Made by a program: the position numbers and the translations under genes. From Siphonodentalium dalli (Eukaryota > Mollusca > Scaphopoda > Gadilida > Siphonodentaliidae): a stretch of DNA of 64,000 nucleotides. How positions within the stretch are numbered: position 1 is the first letter of the stretch; each line of letters opens with the position of its first letter. The notes under the pieces are model-generated. The model searched no databases, was not told the origin of the DNA, and saw only the letters and a list, made by a program, of their open reading frames with translations. Shown here one piece after another: positions 60,664 to 64,000 of this stretch. The stretch is taken from NCBI GenBank assembly GCA_032622095.1, contig CP136066.1:96991319-97055318 (forward strand), given 5' to 3'.

Positions 60664-61101
60664 AGGTACTCAATCCGATCAGAGGGTCCTATATTACTAT
60701 TTCTTTGGCTTTTAGGGTAAAAAATATTTGATTCGAGTCGAGGAACCCATCAAACAAAAGCTCAGAGTTATTAGATATTGATTTTTTAAATTTGTTATTT
60801 TCTCGAGATGAGTACTAATAATTGCCTTCAACTTCGTAATCTGCTCGAGATGTGTACACCAAAACACTATTCAAACAGCCAAGGATGGATAACTCTAAAA
60901 TCAAGTGGTAATAATAACGCAATTTTGCCTGTATTCTGGGACAGAAAGTATTCCCGATAATGAAAAATAATAGATTTCTAAAATCGATATCTAAAAAATC
61001 TGAGCTTTGATGGGTGGCTTCCTCGACTCGAATCAAATATTTTTGACCCCAGAAGCCATTGAAATAGTAATTGAGAGGAGTTTTATCAGATTGAGTACCT
61101 T
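60664..61101. mobile_element. Complete 438-bp TTAA-type palindromic MITE
   Basis: Begins AGGTACTCAATCCGATC after TTAA (60,660-60,663) and ends with a diverged inverse before TTAA (61,102-61,105). Long imperfect arms include GATTCGAGTCGAGGAACC and GGTTCCTCGACTCGAATC-type blocks. It is the reference for reading the two half-elements that flank the transposase array. Confidence 0.85.
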
Positions 61102-61327
61102 TTAAATTGAGTAATATAGTTTTAGGACATCACCAATCAGAGTAATATGATTTCATGACATCACGGATCCGAGTAATATGGCTTTACAACATGGCATAAT
61201 TCTATTTCACTGTTAAATAATGCATACTAAGACAATGATTTTTTGTGATGTCACTCATTTGAAAGAGTTGTCAATAGAACACTGTTTACTGTTACTAAGA
61301 GGCAAACTAATTAATGTTATGGATAGG

Positions 61328-61860
61328 GTATTACTTGGTTGGTTTGATATTATAGGCCTGATTTCAGCCCTCGGTAACCTCATTTCAGCCTTCGACCTTC
61401 GATGTCAGGCTGATAGTGATATGAGGTTACCTTAGGCTGATATCAGGCCTAATATCAAACCAACCAAGAAATGTCCTCTAATTATTATATAACTAGCAGG
61501 GTGACCAGTCGTTGCCCAGGTTAATGCTCTCACTTTTTTCTCTGACCCCAATACCATCACTGTAGACATTTCTAATCTGCACCATTATGATGATTATCTT
61601 TCTCATAAGAAATAACAAATTAATAGTTACGTGTAGGGTATTACATGTACTTGGTTGGTTTGAATATATTGGCCTGATTTCAGCCCCCTCGGTAACCTCA
61701 TATCAGCCTTCGATCTTCGATGTCAGGCTGACAGAGATATGAGGTTACCTCAGGCCGATATTCGGTCTAATATCAAACCAACCAAGTAATATCCTCTAAA
61801 TATTATGTAACTAGCAGGGTCGTTACCCATGTTAATGCAGTGTGGTACATGTATTGTTTT
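61328..61860. repeat. Tandem pair of ~300-bp repeats, each with a long palindrome
   Basis: Palindromes at 61,334-61,468 and 61,650-61,786 both open CTTGGTTGGTTTGA and close with the inverse, and contain GGTAACCTCAT...ATGAGGTTACC. Each is followed by TAACTAGCAGGGT and TTAATGC, so the whole ~300-bp unit is duplicated. Confidence 0.88.
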
Positions 61861-62231
61861 GCCCCTCCCACTTTTTGTCCCTTACCCCAATACCGTCATG
61901 TGCTGTATACATTTCTAATCTGCACAATTATGTTGATTATCTTTCTCGTAAGAAATTGCCCCTGTTAGACCCCTTTGGAGCCATCTAGAAGGTCCCTCGT
62001 GAATCGTGAATTAATATAGAATAGACATTCACAAATATAGGTATAGATAAAGATTTTTTAAGAAGTTCCCGGACCCCTGTGGTTGTAAATAGAATGCACT
62101 CAGATATTCTGACTTCAAACTTGTGCCACCTTCTAATTTAGATGTACTGGTATACTACCGGTAGTATTGCTTGATAAGTTGATAACGGTAGACATGTGTT
62201 GATATGATTTGGTTGAAAGATTAGAAAATCA

Positions 62232-62234
<3 letters not shown>

Positions 62235-62262
<28 letters not shown>
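62235..62262. repeat. C homopolymer (28 C)
   Basis: Uninterrupted run of 28 C; its length is probably unstable and hard to sequence. Confidence 0.95.
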
Positions 62263-62263
<1 letters not shown>

Positions 62264-62639
62264 CAAAATTATCATTTAAGGAATAATCTTGGTTTTTAAT
62301 GTGATTACAGTTTAAAGATGATCTATCTCTCCCTAAACCAAGTTTTATATGCAGCAGTTTCCTGAAATATGTATGAAATATTAAAAATAATAAATATGAA
62401 TTGAAAACCCCTGTCCGGAAATGCTTCTATCTGACAATATTGATTTTATTTTATATTTTCTGGTATATTAGATACATACACATGTACAACTAATTTGGGA
62501 CATTTTACAGCTCGCAAAAATGTTTGGAGTGTAGCAAGTGGGAGAACTCTATATGAGATCGCCTGAAAGTTTTATGACATGACGGTTTGTTGTAAAAATA
62601 GTAACAAAAAATATGTCCCAATTGATAATCACATTATAT

Positions 62640-62808
62640 AAGAAATTGAATGCCCTCATAGTGGTGAACATCTACATGTATACCAAATTTCATTGAGATC
62701 CAAGCAGTTATTAGCACTACTGTTCAAGTTATGCCCTGAACAGACATCAGACGGATGGACAGACAGGTGCAAAACAGTATACCCCCCTTTTTTAAAAAGG
62801 GGGTATGA
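62640..62808. mobile_element. End of a repetitive element with GGGGGTAT palindrome
   Basis: ACGGATGGACAGACAGGTGC followed by TACCCCCCTTTTTTAAAAAGGGGGTA (two arms of about 12). This pattern, with an upstream CCAAATTTCATTGAGATCCA block, looks like a dispersed element terminus. The other end was not identified. Confidence 0.4.
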
Positions 62809-63055
62809 ATATCGATAATTGATATAAGCATTTCATGACATGTGTCTTTGACTCGATTTTATTATTTTATACCCTGGGAATTATAGAAAACATATTTAGG
62901 AAGCTATATAGATATAAATCCATCTTCAAATGCTGATCAAAAACTGATATTAAATCAGTGTTTGTGATTCGGTATAAAGCCTTTAGACTCTACTGTTCAG
63001 ACTTTACTGTTTACAGCTACCGGTATAATCTTGTGTGCCAAATACTAGTACAACT

Positions 63056-63333
63056 GCAGGGTGGAATATTGCGGATGAAGATGGATAATTCTAAAATCAA
63101 GTGGTAATAATAACTTGATTTTAGAGTTATCCATCTTCATCCACAATTTTGACCGAGACCACCTTTTTGACGGCGTGTTTTTGGGCCACAAACAATAGAA
63201 ATAATAAACTTCAAAAATTGATATCTGATCACTCAGAGTGTTGATGAGTAGGTTCCTCGACTCGAATCAATATTTTTTACCCCCGAAGCCAAAGAAATAG
63301 TAATTTAGGAGCATCTGATCGGATTGAGTACCG
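63056..63333. mobile_element. Truncated TTAA-type MITE
   Basis: Centre and right half of the same MITE family: GATAATTCTAAAATCAAGTG and its inverse around 63,085-63,140, then GGTTCCTCGACTCGAATCAA and GATTGAGTACC, then TTAA at 63,334-63,337. Confidence 0.75.
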
Positions 63334-63749
63334 TTAAACAATTATTTTTGTGTCTTAGACTTGATTATAAAGCAAGTTTTCGCAATTGACATGCTTAAAA
63401 TTGATATATGCATGGGGAAATGTAACCATCGTTGTCTACGTACATGCCCCGTGTGCGCAACATCTCAAATGAAAAATCCAGTCTCTTGTACTAGTATTTG
63501 TAATTAAACTACCGGTATTTGTATAGCATTTGTTATTTAAATTTAGAACAGAGCCATAATTTTGTTTAAATGTGCAGATCTACATGTATGGTCTAAAATT
63601 AATAAACATACAGGTACAAATATTTGGCACACAAGAGTAGGCACTTTGGTGGAGTCCGATGATGTTAGATGCTGATAGTCTAAAGGGTCAGTGTCTGGTT
63701 TTTCCCCTTGCAGAGGAGATATAAATGGGTACACGACATTTTGGATCGT

Positions 63750-63835
63750 CTTAAGTCGTTTTGTACCATATTTTTTGTAGTTTCGCACCATATTTTTTGT
63801 AGTTTCGTACCTTATTGTTTGGTCGTTTCGCACCA
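63750..63835. repeat. ~25-bp tandem repeat
   Basis: GTTTCGCACCATATTTTTTG-type units recur about four times. The minus-strand frame over them is a repeat artefact. Looser copies occur near 59,400-59,450 and 63,965-63,985. Confidence 0.7.
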
Positions 63836-64000
63836 TGTTGGAAAATCAATTCGTCTTTTCATACCAATGATACCATATCACTATACATGTACATGTATGT
63901 CACACCATAGGGAAACAAATAAATGATTTTCTGCAAAGTACGAAATAAAAAAAAGTAACCAAAAAATATGGTATGAAACGACCATGGTACTGTATCGGAT

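Overview
This window looks like repeat-rich nuclear DNA from an animal, most probably a bivalve or other mollusc. The taxon is an inference. It rests on spliceosomal-type GT...AG junctions, AT-rich non-coding DNA, a eukaryotic DDE transposase, two MULE relics, and three elements with terminal hairpins and ~160-bp central tandem repeats that resemble the HINE/pearl-type elements described from bivalves. I see no rRNA, tRNA, CRISPR array, reverse transcriptase, viral gene or bacterial-style operon. Only one short exon (57,995-58,129) looks like host coding sequence; nearly everything else is transposon or transposon debris.

Layout. 1-4,270: intergenic DNA with a ~350-bp tandem triplication (2.9-4.0 kb). 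4,271-24,584: a composite bounded by TTAA and inverted ends starting AGGTACTCAATCC. It holds four head-to-tail copies of a ~4.03-kb module (4,626-23,942). Each module has two convergent genes: on the + strand a His-Me finger (I-PpoI-type) zinc-binding endonuclease, on the - strand a spliced DDE transposase of Mutator-like/Kolobok-like character. Copies 3 and 4 are best preserved, copy 2 is riddled with single-base indels, and copy 1 is split by a 3.2-kb element (5,604-8,824). All four copies share the same apparent frameshift in each gene.

24.6-34.5 kb: small inverted-repeat elements, a 143-bp near-perfect palindrome, and a 6.2-kb element (27,760-33,960) with an 8-bp target duplication and arms of ~352-bp tandem repeats. 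Its right arm carries a hAT-like element (30,817-32,511, 8-bp duplication), which itself carries another element (31,432-32,039, 6-bp duplication). 34.5-57.6 kb: three HINE-like elements and two MULE-type elements. The larger MULE (about 38,004-50,468) was invaded by an 8.9-kb hAT-like element (38,514-47,384), itself invaded by a 3.9-kb element (43,367-47,235). The second MULE (50,650-54,176) encloses a HINE-like element. 57.6-64 kb: the host exon, a miRNA-sized hairpin, several TTAA-type MITEs related to the ends of the 20-kb composite, and paired palindromes.

The most unusual item is the tandem transposase-plus-endonuclease module. The splice junction, the DDE residues, the endonuclease catalytic His and Asn, and the shared frameshifts can all be read directly from the sequence. 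Whether the pair works together, and whether the frameshifts are programmed, inherited damage or sequencing error, cannot be decided from sequence alone.
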